The translations under genes and the position numbers were made by a program. A DNA stretch of 64,000 nucleotides, from positions 124,001 through 188,000 of the forward strand of contig NZ_RKLO01000003.1 in the NCBI RefSeq assembly GCF_004011825.1. The letters are read 5' to 3'. Each line of letters opens with the position of its first letter. Position 1 is the first letter of the stretch. The stretch comes from Rhodococcus xishaensis. GTDB lineage: Bacteria > Actinomycetota > Actinomycetes > Mycobacteriales > Mycobacteriaceae. The notes beneath the pieces were generated by a model. That model was not told the DNA's origin. It searched no databases and worked only from the letters and a program-made list of their open reading frames with translations. Below, in pieces: positions 31,498 through 39,091 of the stretch.

Positions 31498-32733
31498 ATG
31501 ACACACGACATCCCGACGCGGCCGCTCGACGGCGTCCGCGTGCTCGAGCTCGGCAATTACATCGCCGCCCCCACCGCGGGCCGACTGCTTGCAGACTTCG
31601 GCGCCGAGGTCATCAAGGTCGAACGGCCGCGCACCGGTGACGAACTGCGAAATTGGCGCCTCTATTCGGGCTCTACGTCGATGTTGTACCGCACGATCAA
31701 CCGGAACAAGAAGTCGATCGTGCTGGATCTACGTTCCGACGAGGGCCGAGCGCTCGTGCTCGATCTCGCCGCCGAGTGCGACATCCTGCTCGAGAACTTT
31801 CGTCCCGGCACGCTGGAGAAGTGGGGCATCGGCCCAGAGCAACTGAACGTGGCCAATCCGGACCTGGTGATCACTCGGATCTCCGCGTTCGGACAGACCG
31901 GCCCCCTCGCGCAGCGGCCGGGATTCGCCGCCGTTGCCGAGGCAGTCGGTGGATTCCGGGAACTCGTCGGGGACCCCGACCGCCCCCCGGTCCGGGTGGG
32001 TGTGTCGATCGGCGACTCGATCGCGGGCCTGTACGCCGCATTCGGTTCCGTGATGGCCCTGTATCGGCGTGGCGCCAACGCGGGCGAGCAGATCCCGTTG
32101 CCGCAGAGGATCATCGACGTCGCTCTCAACGAGTCGATCATGTCGATGATGGAATCGCTCGTCCCCGACTACCTCGCATACGGCGTCAAACGTGAACGGG
32201 TGGGGGGTCGCATGGAGGGCATCGCGCCGTCCAACGCGTACCCGTGCAGCGACGGCACGAGCATCATCATCTCAGGTAACGGGGACGCGATCTTCCACCG
32301 CTACATGGAGACCATCGGACGCCCCGATCTCGCAGCGGACGGGGAACTGCAGACCAACGCCGGGCGCTGGGCACGCCGCGACGAACTCGACGCCGCGATC
32401 GGCGCATGGACGTCTCGACACACCCGCGACGAGGCGCTGCGCATCCTCGACGAGGCGAATGTCCCGTCCGGTCCGATCTACACCGCCGCCGACATCGTCG
32501 AAGACGAGCAATACAACGCACGCAACATGATTCAGACGGTCCACGTCGATACCGGCGGCGGCAAGCCGCAGCCGGTGGGCTTTCCGGGGATCGTCCCGGT
32601 GATCGGCGAGAAGTCGCTGCCGATCAACCACGTCGGACCGGATCTGGGCGAGCACACCCGCGAGGTCCTCGCTTCGGTGCTCGGCAAGTCCGGCGCCGAG
32701 ATCGACCGGATCATCGCGGAGACGGAGGCGTGA
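31498..32733 (+). CDS. Class III CoA-transferase (CaiB/BaiF family)
   Basis: The 411-residue protein moves CoA between acyl-CoA and a free acid. Typical features are GVRVLELGNYIAAPTAGRLLADFGAEVIKVE at the N-terminus (read in pieces: VLELGNYIAAP, ADFGAEVIKVE), NRNKKSIVLDL, ENFRPGTLEKWG, and GDSIAGLYAAFG, which carries the catalytic Asp. I chose ATG 31498 over a TTG four codons upstream. The stop and next start share one base (TGATG), so it is coupled to the HMG-CoA-lyase-like gene. Together they suggest activation then cleavage of a branched or hydroxylated dicarboxylic acid, as in leucine, citramalate or itaconate-type routes. Confidence 0.92.
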   Translation: MTHDIPTRPLDGVRVLELGNYIAAPTAGRLLADFGAEVIKVERPRTGDELRNWRLYSGSTSMLYRTINRNKKSIVLDLRSDEGRALVLDLAAECDILLENFRPGTLEKWGIGPEQLNVANPDLVITRISAFGQTGPLAQRPGFAAVAEAVGGFRELVGDPDRPPVRVGVSIGDSIAGLYAAFGSVMALYRRGANAGEQIPLPQRIIDVALNESIMSMMESLVPDYLAYGVKRERVGGRMEGIAPSNAYPCSDGTSIIISGNGDAIFHRYMETIGRPDLAADGELQTNAGRWARRDELDAAIGAWTSRHTRDEALRILDEANVPSGPIYTAADIVEDEQYNARNMIQTVHVDTGGGKPQPVGFPGIVPVIGEKSLPINHVGPDLGEHTREVLASVLGKSGAEIDRIIAETEA

Positions 32734-33680
32734 TGACCACGGACAACACCTACTCCTTTACCCCGCAGGCGATCCTGCGGGACGTCACGCTACGAGACGG
32801 GCTGCAGCTGACCGGAATACCGCTCTCGACCGAGCGCAAGGTCGAGATCGCGCGCGGGCTGCTGGCCCTCGGGGTTCCTGAACTCGAGATCGGCTCGATG
32901 GCGCGACCGGACCTCGTGCCGCCGATGGCGAACACGCTCGAGGTGATTTCCGAGCTGACCGCCGCGGAACTGGACCGCTGTTGGGTGTGGGTGGCGACCC
33001 CACGGCACGTCGACAAGGCAGCGGCCGCGGGCGCCCGCAACTTCCAGTACTGCTTCTCCGCCTCGGAGTCGCACAACCGGGCCAACATCGGCCGGTCGAC
33101 GGACGACAGCCTCGCCGCGATGCCGGCCGCGATCGAGCTGACCCGCGAGGTCGGCGGGCGAATTCAACTGTGTGTCGCAACGTCGTTCACGTGCCCGTTC
33201 GAGGGCGAGGTCCCGGCCGACCGGGTGCTCTCGATAGCGAACGACCCGCGAGCCGACGGCGCCGACGACATCGTGCTCGCCGACACCCTCGGACAGGCCG
33301 TCCCCGCACAGGTGGCAGCCCTCATCGCCCGAGTGAGGACCGAATCTCCCCAACGTCGCATCGTCTTCCACGGCCACGACACGTGGGGGCTCGGAGTGGC
33401 GAACACCCTGGCTGCGATCGCGTCGGGCGCGACCGTCGTCGACGGCTCCCTCGGCGGACTCGGCGGCTGCCCGTTCGCGCCGGGCGCGAGTGGGAACACC
33501 TCGACCGAAGACATCGCTTTCGCGACCCGCCCCGAGTGGCTCACGCCTCGGACTTTGACGGGCCTCGTGGACATCGCGACGCCGATGCTCACCGAACTCG
33601 GCGAGCCCAACCGGTCCCGGACTGCTGAGGGAAGCCGCTCCGAGGCACACGCTTTCGAGTGGGTGCGCCCAGTGTCCTAG
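32733..33680 (+). CDS. HMG-CoA lyase-like aldolase
   Basis: The 315-residue DRE-TIM barrel enzyme has the metal and substrate motif LRDVTLRDGLQ (Asp ligand), the HxH-type metal ligands in FHGHDTWGLG, and the loop GGLGGCPFAPGASGN with the catalytic cysteine found in HMG-CoA lyases. It cleaves a 3-hydroxy-3-methyl-type acyl-CoA into acetyl-CoA plus a keto acid. GGAGG lies 4 bases before the ATG, which overlaps the CoA-transferase stop. The exact acyl-CoA is unknown because several actinobacterial paralogues act on hydroxyacyl-CoAs other than HMG-CoA. Confidence 0.92.
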   Translation: MTTDNTYSFTPQAILRDVTLRDGLQLTGIPLSTERKVEIARGLLALGVPELEIGSMARPDLVPPMANTLEVISELTAAELDRCWVWVATPRHVDKAAAAGARNFQYCFSASESHNRANIGRSTDDSLAAMPAAIELTREVGGRIQLCVATSFTCPFEGEVPADRVLSIANDPRADGADDIVLADTLGQAVPAQVAALIARVRTESPQRRIVFHGHDTWGLGVANTLAAIASGATVVDGSLGGLGGCPFAPGASGNTSTEDIAFATRPEWLTPRTLTGLVDIATPMLTELGEPNRSRTAEGSRSEAHAFEWVRPVS

Positions 33681-33687
33681 CGTGGCC

Positions 33688-36552
33688 CTAGCGCGGTTCG
33701 GTCACCGGCCCCTCCACCAATTCGCCGACCAGTCGATCGACCTGCTCGCGTGTGAGGTGGGCGCCCATCGTGGCGTACTGTTCGTACTCCTCGTCGTCGA
33801 GTGCGTCGTGGACGGCGGCTGCCTCGATTGGGCCGTCCACCACGTCGATCCATGTCGGCAGGAATCCGGACTGCGCACCGAGCGCGTCCGCCGCCCCCAT
33901 CAGCACGGCGCCATCCGTGGGGCGCCCCGCGGACGCCAGCACCGCTGCTGTCGAGTGGACCATCACCAACCACGAGATAACGTCGTCTTCCTCGAGTTCC
34001 GCCCGAAGCACCCGCATCGTAGCGAGCGCGCCTTCGACGTCACCGGCATCGGCCGCGGCCTTCATCAGCCCCCACGTCGACGCCGTCACCGCCCATCGGT
34101 GCCCGCAACGCTCACCGACTCGTATCGCCGCACGCAGTTCTTTGCGGGCTTCGTCGACCGATCCAATCGTGCGCAACAGCAGGCCCAACACGGTCCGCGC
34201 CTCGGTCTCCGTCCACACAGAATCGTGTTCGGCCGCGACTTTCACGGCATTCCGGGCGGGTTCGACCGCCGCCTCCGGCTGCCCCTGCATCGCCACGAAC
34301 AGTGCTCGCCACGCCTCGTCCCGGGCCATCTCGCCGATGTCGCCGATCGACGACCACAGGTGTGCGGCCCGGCGGGCCGCGTCCTCTGCTATCGCTGCGT
34401 CACCCGTCAGGTAGGTCAACGACGACAGACCGTCGAGAGCACGCGCCATCACACGAGGCTCGGGCGGCCGCCAGTCCCCCGCGACCATGTCGAGCGCGGT
34501 CCGCAGGAACTTCAGGCCCTCACCGACATTCCCGGTCCGGTACCAGAACCACGAGAGGTAGCCGGCCAGTTCGAGTGCGTAGTGAGCATCGTCCGCCGCG
34601 AACGCCGACTCGAGGGCAGCCCGATGTTCAGCTTGGTCCTCGGTGAGCCTTGTGAGGGCATGCCCGGCGCGCGCACTTCGCAGCATGCCGGCGGCGCTCT
34701 CGACCCGCGCCATCACGAACGTGCGGTGAGCAGCCCGGATTGCAATCGACTCGGCATCGTCGGCCTGTTCGCGCGCGAACTGGCGGATTGATGCAAGCAT
34801 CCGATAGCGAGTAGGTGACGTTCCCGGCACCACCCGCAGCAAGCCTCTGCGTACGAGCACGGTCAGCACGGCCGACACGTCGGTCTCGGAGGCGAATTCG
34901 TACATCGCGGCTGCGCCGTCGGCATCGAACGAACCCGCGAACACCGAGGTCCGACGCAGTAGCATCGCCTCCGCGTCCGACAACAAGCTGTTGACCCAGT
35001 CCACGACGTCCCACATCCGTCCACGTGGACCGATCTGGGGGTCCGGAACTCCGTGCAGCAGCGTCATGTGTTTCGCGAGACCGTCGGCGATCTCGGCTTC
35101 GTTCATGTAGCGCAACTGCGCCGCCGCCAACTCGATGCCAAGCGGAATGCCCACGACCTGGGTACAGACCGTCCGCACCGACCGCTCGTTCTTGTCGTCC
35201 AGTCGCCATGTGACGTCGACACCGGCCGCGCGCTCGGCGAACAGTTCGAGCGCCTTGCCGTCCACCGGCAGGGATGTCACCTCGTGCACGGCCTCGCCCG
35301 CGACCCCGAGCGCACTCTGGCCGGTGACGATCACGTGGACGCCCTCGCAATGCTCGATGATTGCCCGCACGGTGTCCGCCGTGTAGCCGACGACATGGTC
35401 GCAGTTGTCGAGGACGAGGACGCTCGACTTCGCGGCCATCACTTCGGCCAAGTGTGTTGCGGATCCGACGCCCGGTAAGGAGAGCACCGTCGCGATGGTC
35501 GAAGGGATCAGTGCCCCGTCGCTGACCTTTGCGAGGTCGACGATCCAAGGCCCGTCCGGCATCTCGTTGCGGCGGCAAACCTCGACAGCAAGTCGTGTTT
35601 TTCCAACCCCGGGTGGCCCCACCAGCGTGACGAGTCGACTCTCCTCCAGTAACTCCACGAGACGCGCTACGTCCCGTTCGCGATCGACCAACCTGGTCCC
35701 CGGCAGGACCAGGTTCGATCCGGGAAGAATCGGCGGTGGCGACACCTCGGCGGTCTCCAGGTAGATGACGTCCTTCTCCAGGATCGCCTTCTCGATCCGA
35801 CGAAGCCCGACGCCGATCTCGGACCCGAGACCATCGTCGTAGACGGCGCGACAGCGCCGTAGCGCGGCGAGCGCGTGCGCTTCCTGACCGGATCGGGCCA
35901 GCCCGAGCACCAGGAGTTCCCAAGCGCGCTCGTCGAGCGGGTGATCCACCACCAGCGCCTCGCCCTCGACCGCCGCCGACGCCGGCTCGCCCGCGGCGAG
36001 TTGCGCTCGGGCCAGCGCGATCCGGGCCTCGAACCGGCGCGCGGTCAGCCGCGCCACCGCGGATTCGATGAACTCGGTCTCCAGGAACGCCGACGTCGGA
36101 ATGCCATCGAACGCGGAGCCGTGCCACAGTCGCAGTCCCTCACGATAGGCGTCGGCCGCGGCGTCCGGCGCCCGCTCGAGCATCGCGTCACCGCGACGCA
36201 CCTCATCGACGAATCGGGCCGAATCGACGGCGTCACGAGGCACGACGAGTTGGTAGCGCGTGCCCTCCCGGACCAAAGCGTCGTCGTCTCCACCCGGGCC
36301 GGCGCCGAGTCGGCTTCGGAGTCGCTCGAGAGCCTGCTCCAGGGCGTCCGGGCCGTCAGCGACCTGCCCGTTCCCCTCCGCAGCCCGCGTAGACCGCACC
36401 AGGGCGCGCAAGCGCTCGATGTCCACCGAATGCGGAAATGCCACGAGAAGCGCGGCCAGCAGCGCCCGCTCCTGCTGATCGAGGCCGATCGGGTTGCCCC
36501 CCCGCCGGGCCGTGACGGGACCCAGCACCGCGAACTCGATTCTGTTCGCCAC
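33688..36552 (-). CDS. BTAD and NB-ARC-type ATPase transcriptional regulator (SARP-related)
   Basis: This 954-residue protein has an N-terminal winged-helix-like region (about 1-105), a bacterial transcriptional activation domain (about 110-255), and a P-loop ATPase starting TRLVDRERDVARLVELL with Walker A LVGPPGVGKTRLA (about 312) and Walker B SVLVLDNCDHV. The C-terminal part is made of TPR-like helices with Ala-rich repeats. This layout is the AfsR/SARP-type STAND regulator, although the N-terminal wing is weakly conserved. GTG start follows AGGGAG. It is 34 bases after the acyl-CoA dehydrogenase pair on the same strand, so it may belong to their operon. Such proteins respond to small molecules or nucleotides. 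Confidence 0.88.
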   Translation of the reverse strand: MANRIEFAVLGPVTARRGGNPIGLDQQERALLAALLVAFPHSVDIERLRALVRSTRAAEGNGQVADGPDALEQALERLRSRLGAGPGGDDDALVREGTRYQLVVPRDAVDSARFVDEVRRGDAMLERAPDAAADAYREGLRLWHGSAFDGIPTSAFLETEFIESAVARLTARRFEARIALARAQLAAGEPASAAVEGEALVVDHPLDERAWELLVLGLARSGQEAHALAALRRCRAVYDDGLGSEIGVGLRRIEKAILEKDVIYLETAEVSPPPILPGSNLVLPGTRLVDRERDVARLVELLEESRLVTLVGPPGVGKTRLAVEVCRRNEMPDGPWIVDLAKVSDGALIPSTIATVLSLPGVGSATHLAEVMAAKSSVLVLDNCDHVVGYTADTVRAIIEHCEGVHVIVTGQSALGVAGEAVHEVTSLPVDGKALELFAERAAGVDVTWRLDDKNERSVRTVCTQVVGIPLGIELAAAQLRYMNEAEIADGLAKHMTLLHGVPDPQIGPRGRMWDVVDWVNSLLSDAEAMLLRRTSVFAGSFDADGAAAMYEFASETDVSAVLTVLVRRGLLRVVPGTSPTRYRMLASIRQFAREQADDAESIAIRAAHRTFVMARVESAAGMLRSARAGHALTRLTEDQAEHRAALESAFAADDAHYALELAGYLSWFWYRTGNVGEGLKFLRTALDMVAGDWRPPEPRVMARALDGLSSLTYLTGDAAIAEDAARRAAHLWSSIGDIGEMARDEAWRALFVAMQGQPEAAVEPARNAVKVAAEHDSVWTETEARTVLGLLLRTIGSVDEARKELRAAIRVGERCGHRWAVTASTWGLMKAAADAGDVEGALATMRVLRAELEEDDVISWLVMVHSTAAVLASAGRPTDGAVLMGAADALGAQSGFLPTWIDVVDGPIEAAAVHDALDDEEYEQYATMGAHLTREQVDRLVGELVEGPVTEPR

Positions 36553-36586
36553 CAGTCGCTCCCTTCACCGCCCGTCACGCCCGCCG

Positions 36587-37720
36587 TTAGTCCGTGGCGT
36601 CCACCATGCTGTGCCCCGCGACGTCCGCGGCCAGCACCCGCAAGTGATCCTCTGTTGCACCGAGAGTGTGTTCGATCGCCGTCAGCCGTGACACGTAGTG
36701 CCCCACGGCGTATTCGGCGGTCATGCCGATTCCGCCGTGCATTTGGATCGCTTCCTGCCCGATGTGCCGGGCCGACCGTCCGATCCGCAGCTTGGTGCGC
36801 GAGGCCACTTCGGGGTCTACGACGCCGTCCGCGAGCGCCATCATGGCGTACAGGCTCATGCTGCGGGCCAGTTCCAGCGACACGTACATGTCCGCCGCAC
36901 GGTGCGTGAGTGCCTGGAATTTGGCCAGTGGCACTCCGAACTGCCGACGGGTCCGGAGGTATTCGGTGGTGAGGCGCAGCACCTCCTCCATCGCCCCGAC
37001 GGCCTCGGCGCACAGCGCCGCCTGCGCCCGCACGTGCGCGGCCCGAATAGCGGCAACGGCGTCCCCACCGCTACCGAGCGGTTCTGCGTAGACGTTGCGG
37101 AAGTCGACTTGTGCTGCGCGCAATCCGTCGTGGGTTGCGTACGTTTTCCGTTCCAGGCCTGGCGCGTCCGCGTTCACGAGGAACAACCCGACTCCATCGT
37201 CCGGCAGTGCCGCCGAGACGACGAACGTGTCCGAGCAGTCGCCGTGAAGCACCGGGTTCTTCGTCCCCGACAACGTCCACGAATCCCCCTGCCGGACAGC
37301 ACTGGTGACGACTTCGACGGCGGGCCACCGGGATCCCGGCTCGGCGTGAGCGAACGCGAGCAGAGTGCCGCCCCCCGTCACGTCGGGCAGAATCTTCCGC
37401 CGTTGCGCCTCACTGCCCACATCAGCGATCAACCCGCCAGGCAACGTCACCGCGTCGAGGACGGGCTCCGGTGCAAGACGTCGTCCCAGCTCCGTCATCA
37501 CGAGTCCGATCTCCACCGCACCGGCGCCCGATCCACCGTCCTCCTCGGCAAACCCGAGCCCCAGGAGTCCGGTATCGGCCAGCCGCCGCCACACGTCCAG
37601 GCTCCACCCTCGCGGGGTCGCCTTGACCGTGGCCAGTGCCTCGGCGTCGTAGCTACGGTCGAGAAGCTCCTTCGTGGTGTCCCGCAGCAGCTTCTGTTCG
37701 TCGTCGAGTTCGAAGTCCAT
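36587..37720 (-). CDS. Acyl-CoA dehydrogenase, second subunit-type gene
   Basis: The 377-residue FAD-dependent enzyme oxidises acyl-CoA to enoyl-CoA. It has the N-terminal helix FELDDEQKLLRDTTKELL, a middle strand region SWTLSGTKNPVLHGD, and the C-terminal helices with RTRRQFGVPLAKFQALTHR, GGIGMTAEYAVGHY and a cofactor-binding Arg/Gln-rich segment. It is 8 bases after another acyl-CoA dehydrogenase gene. In actinobacteria such neighbours often form alpha2beta2 complexes, for example the FadE pairs of steroid side-chain degradation, in which one subunit keeps the catalytic base. I chose ATG 37720, after GGCGGGG. Confidence 0.9.
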   Translation of the reverse strand: MDFELDDEQKLLRDTTKELLDRSYDAEALATVKATPRGWSLDVWRRLADTGLLGLGFAEEDGGSGAGAVEIGLVMTELGRRLAPEPVLDAVTLPGGLIADVGSEAQRRKILPDVTGGGTLLAFAHAEPGSRWPAVEVVTSAVRQGDSWTLSGTKNPVLHGDCSDTFVVSAALPDDGVGLFLVNADAPGLERKTYATHDGLRAAQVDFRNVYAEPLGSGGDAVAAIRAAHVRAQAALCAEAVGAMEEVLRLTTEYLRTRRQFGVPLAKFQALTHRAADMYVSLELARSMSLYAMMALADGVVDPEVASRTKLRIGRSARHIGQEAIQMHGGIGMTAEYAVGHYVSRLTAIEHTLGATEDHLRVLAADVAGHSMVDATD

Positions 37721-37728
37721 CCCCCGCC

Positions 37729-38904
37729 TCACAATCCCAGGATCGAGGAGGCGATGATGCTGCGCTGCACCTCGCTCGACCCGCTGTAGATCGACATTTT
37801 GCGATAGTTCAAGTACGCCGGGGCAGCTCGTTGGGCCCACAGCGGGCTTGCGATGTCGGTTCCGGCGTCGAAAGGCAGCGAGTCCGGTCCGGCAACGTCG
37901 ACGAGGAGTTCGGTCGCCGCCTGCTGGAGCTCCGAGCCCCGCAGTTTCAATAGCGACGACGCCGGATCCGGCTTGCCGTGTGCCGAGCTCGCGACCACCC
38001 GCAGCTGCGTCAACTCCAGTGCGAGCAGTTCGTTCTCGAGCTCGGCCACCCGGGCCGCGAACAGCGGGTCGTCGAGCAGACTGCCCGACCCGGCCGGCGT
38101 GCGGGCCGCGTGCGCCTTCGCCCGCGCCAGCTTGACCCTGGCGCGGCCCACCCCCGTGACCCCGGTCCGCTCGTTGCCGAGCAGGAACTTCGCATAGCTC
38201 CAACCGGCGTTCTCCTCGCCGACCAGGTTCTCGACCGGAACCCGGACCTCGTCGAAGAAGACCTCGTTGACCTCGTAGCTGCCATCGATCAACTGGATCG
38301 GGCGCACCGTGACGCCGGGTGAGGTGAGGTCGATCAGCAGGAACGAAATGCCGGCCTGCTTCTTCGGGGCGTTCGGGTCGGTGCGGACCAGGCAGAAGAT
38401 CCAGTCCGCGTGCTGGGCCAGCGTCGTCCACATCTTCTGCCCATTTACGACATAGTGCTCGCCGTCGCGGACTGCACGCGTCTGCAGCGACGCCAGGTCG
38501 GACCCGGCGCCGGGCTCGGAAAACCCCTGACACCACCAGATGTCGAGATTCGCTGTCGGCGGGAGGAACCGCGCCTTTTGTTCCTCGGAGCCGAAGTTGG
38601 CGATCACCGGGCCGACCATGTTCACGTTGAACGCGAGCGGTTCGGGAACCGCGGCCAACTGCATCTCATCGCGCCAGATGTGACGTTGTACCTCCGACCA
38701 GTCGCGGCCACCCCACCGGACCGGCCAGTGCGGCACCGCCAGACCCGCCGCGTTGAGCGTTCGTTGTGACGTGACGAAGTCGTCGCGACCGATTGGCGCC
38801 CCTGACGCCACCTTCTCGCGGATCTCCTCGGGGATCTTGGTCCGAAAGAAGGTTCGCATCTCGTCCCGGAACGCTCGTTCTTCGGTGGTCAAAGCCAAAT
38901 TCAT
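37729..38904 (-). CDS. Acyl-CoA dehydrogenase, first subunit-type gene
   Basis: The 391-residue dehydrogenase has the N-terminal TTEERAFRDEMRTFFRTKIP, the flavin-loop motif WWCQGFSEPGAGSDLA (about 124-139), NGQKMWTTLAQHADW, and the C-terminal ending IYSGSSEVQRSIIASSILG with the usual Glu/Gln of the adenine site. It matches the FadE26/FadE17-like group, which pairs with a second dehydrogenase; the second gene follows 8 bases on. The ATG follows GGAGGA. The genes converge on the CoA-transferase/lyase operon, so a common acyl degradation role is possible. Confidence 0.92.
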   Translation of the reverse strand: MNLALTTEERAFRDEMRTFFRTKIPEEIREKVASGAPIGRDDFVTSQRTLNAAGLAVPHWPVRWGGRDWSEVQRHIWRDEMQLAAVPEPLAFNVNMVGPVIANFGSEEQKARFLPPTANLDIWWCQGFSEPGAGSDLASLQTRAVRDGEHYVVNGQKMWTTLAQHADWIFCLVRTDPNAPKKQAGISFLLIDLTSPGVTVRPIQLIDGSYEVNEVFFDEVRVPVENLVGEENAGWSYAKFLLGNERTGVTGVGRARVKLARAKAHAARTPAGSGSLLDDPLFAARVAELENELLALELTQLRVVASSAHGKPDPASSLLKLRGSELQQAATELLVDVAGPDSLPFDAGTDIASPLWAQRAAPAYLNYRKMSIYSGSSEVQRSIIASSILGL

Positions 38905-39037
38905 CGACGATATCCTCCGCGTGGATCGGTCGGGTCCTCGATGCGAACGCTACTCTTCTCGGGCGCGTGGAACGGAGGCTTTGCACCGGTGACGAGCATG
39001 TCCCGAGTAGCTGCCCCACCCACAGATCGGACACAGC

Positions 39038-39076
39038 GGCGGTGCCTTCACGGCCGAAGACCGTGAAGGCACCGCC
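39038..39076 (-). terminator. Strong hairpin terminator after the ABC/FtsX operon
   Basis: A perfect 16-bp stem, GGCGGTGCCTTCACGG (39038-39053) with CCGTGAAGGCACCGCC (39061-39076), encloses a 7-base loop, 16 bases after the stop of the FtsX gene read on the minus strand. No T-run follows, as is common for actinobacterial terminators. It separates the exporter from the acyl-CoA dehydrogenase operon. Confidence 0.8.
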
Positions 39077-39091
39077 GCCGGTCATACCTAC

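Noticed and set aside
36587-38536. A 649-residue minus-strand protein ending in an acyl-CoA dehydrogenase
   Set aside because: Its N-terminal half is a frame shadow of the preceding dehydrogenase gene; the true start is ATG 37720 after GGCGGGG.
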